64,000 nucleotides of DNA from Chitinophagales bacterium. Lineage in GTDB: Bacteria > Bacteroidota > Bacteroidia > Chitinophagales > JADIYW01. The position numbers were made by a program, and so were the translations under genes. The DNA lies in contig JACJXT010000011.1 in the NCBI GenBank assembly GCA_020636535.1, positions 434,001 to 498,000 of the forward strand, given 5' to 3'. The notes beneath the pieces are model-generated. The model saw only the letters and a program-made list of their open reading frames with translations. It was not told the DNA's origin and made no database searches. Positions 63,828-64,000 of this stretch are shown in pieces; position 1 is the first letter of the stretch; each line of letters begins with the position of its first letter.

Positions 63828-64000
63828 ATGAAGAAGAATTTTAAATGGACTGTTGCTCAAAACCTTGAACTTAAATGGTGGAAAAACTATTTGAAAAATA
63901 AAAATGTAGGCGATTATTTGGCTTGGAAAAAAAACTACTGGCTACAATTTTTAAAAGACATAGAAATTGATTGTAATGACTTGGCAAACAAAACTATTTT
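63828..64000 (+). CDS. N-terminus of a probable SAM-dependent methyltransferase (cut by window end)
   Basis: The frame from ATG 63828 (MKKNFKWTVAQNLELKWWKN) runs off the window after 57 codons. The WWxxYLxxK...YLxWKxxYWxxFL pattern is typical of the N-terminus of a Bacteroidota class I methyltransferase family, but the SAM motif is not in view, so the call is tentative. Confidence 0.45.
   Translation, partial: MKKNFKWTVAQNLELKWWKNYLKNKNVGDYLAWKKNYWLQFLKDIEIDCNDLANKTI

Overview
The window is AT-rich DNA from a member of the Bacteroidota. Several things point there: gldA/gldF/gldG gliding-motility ABC transporter genes, a type IX secretion (T9SS) C-terminal sorting domain, a PorP/SprF-family protein next to a giant protein with a gliding-motility-type C-terminal domain, an RprX/RprY-like two-component pair, promoter-like boxes of the Bacteroidota form TAnnTTTG, and almost no Shine-Dalgarno sites. 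A Saprospiria- or Chitinophagales-like lineage would fit the style of the adhesin genes, but the sequence alone does not fix the genus. No rRNA, tRNA or CRISPR array was seen.

Layout. 1-20 kb is ordinary chromosome: the tail of a T9SS-exported protein, an M1 aminopeptidase, a biotin carboxyl carrier, an O-methyltransferase, a glucosaminidase/LysM protein, a purine phosphoribosyltransferase, a GH46-like chitosanase with a WYL regulator, a SixA-like phosphatase behind a truncated ABC ATPase, an M23 peptidase, a sterol desaturase-like enzyme, gldG-gldF-gldA, NUDIX, PhoD-like, pheS and a glycosyltransferase. 21-28 kb holds a 217-bp MITE-like element, an oligopeptide-type ABC permease, a membrane-protein gene broken by a stop codon and a frameshift, and an IS1634-family element that carries an IS5-family transposase and is bounded by a perfect 77-bp direct repeat.

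28-43 kb is the accessory heart of the window. About 25 copies of a short CTGAG-containing palindromic repeat surround a GIY-YIG nuclease gene. Next comes a surface-protein cluster: a multi-domain C1q/TNF-like secreted protein with a repeat copy inside its signal-peptide coding region and a run of ten G near its 5' end; a 1485-residue cysteine-rich adhesin with three near-identical 546-bp tandem repeats; its probable PorP/SprF-type partner; and an OmpA/PorE-like periplasmic protein. The cluster looks built for antigenic or length variation and for T9SS-linked export.

43-64 kb returns to household genes: rocD, an EamA transporter, a DUF962 protein, a TPR protein, a histidine kinase and response regulator, a BASS transporter, a TauD-like dioxygenase, GNAT, a serine hydrolase, leuC-leuD, LpxH-like, two PlsC-like acyltransferases and a CCA-adding-type enzyme. 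Within it, a MazE/MazF-like toxin-antitoxin pair with four copies of a 174-bp MITE-like repeat sits between two 42-bp direct repeats that overlap the ends of both neighbouring genes, so it looks like a cassette inserted between two convergent genes. A recurring detail is a TAnnTTTG-like box exactly four bases before the start codon of seven genes, which suggests leaderless transcripts.
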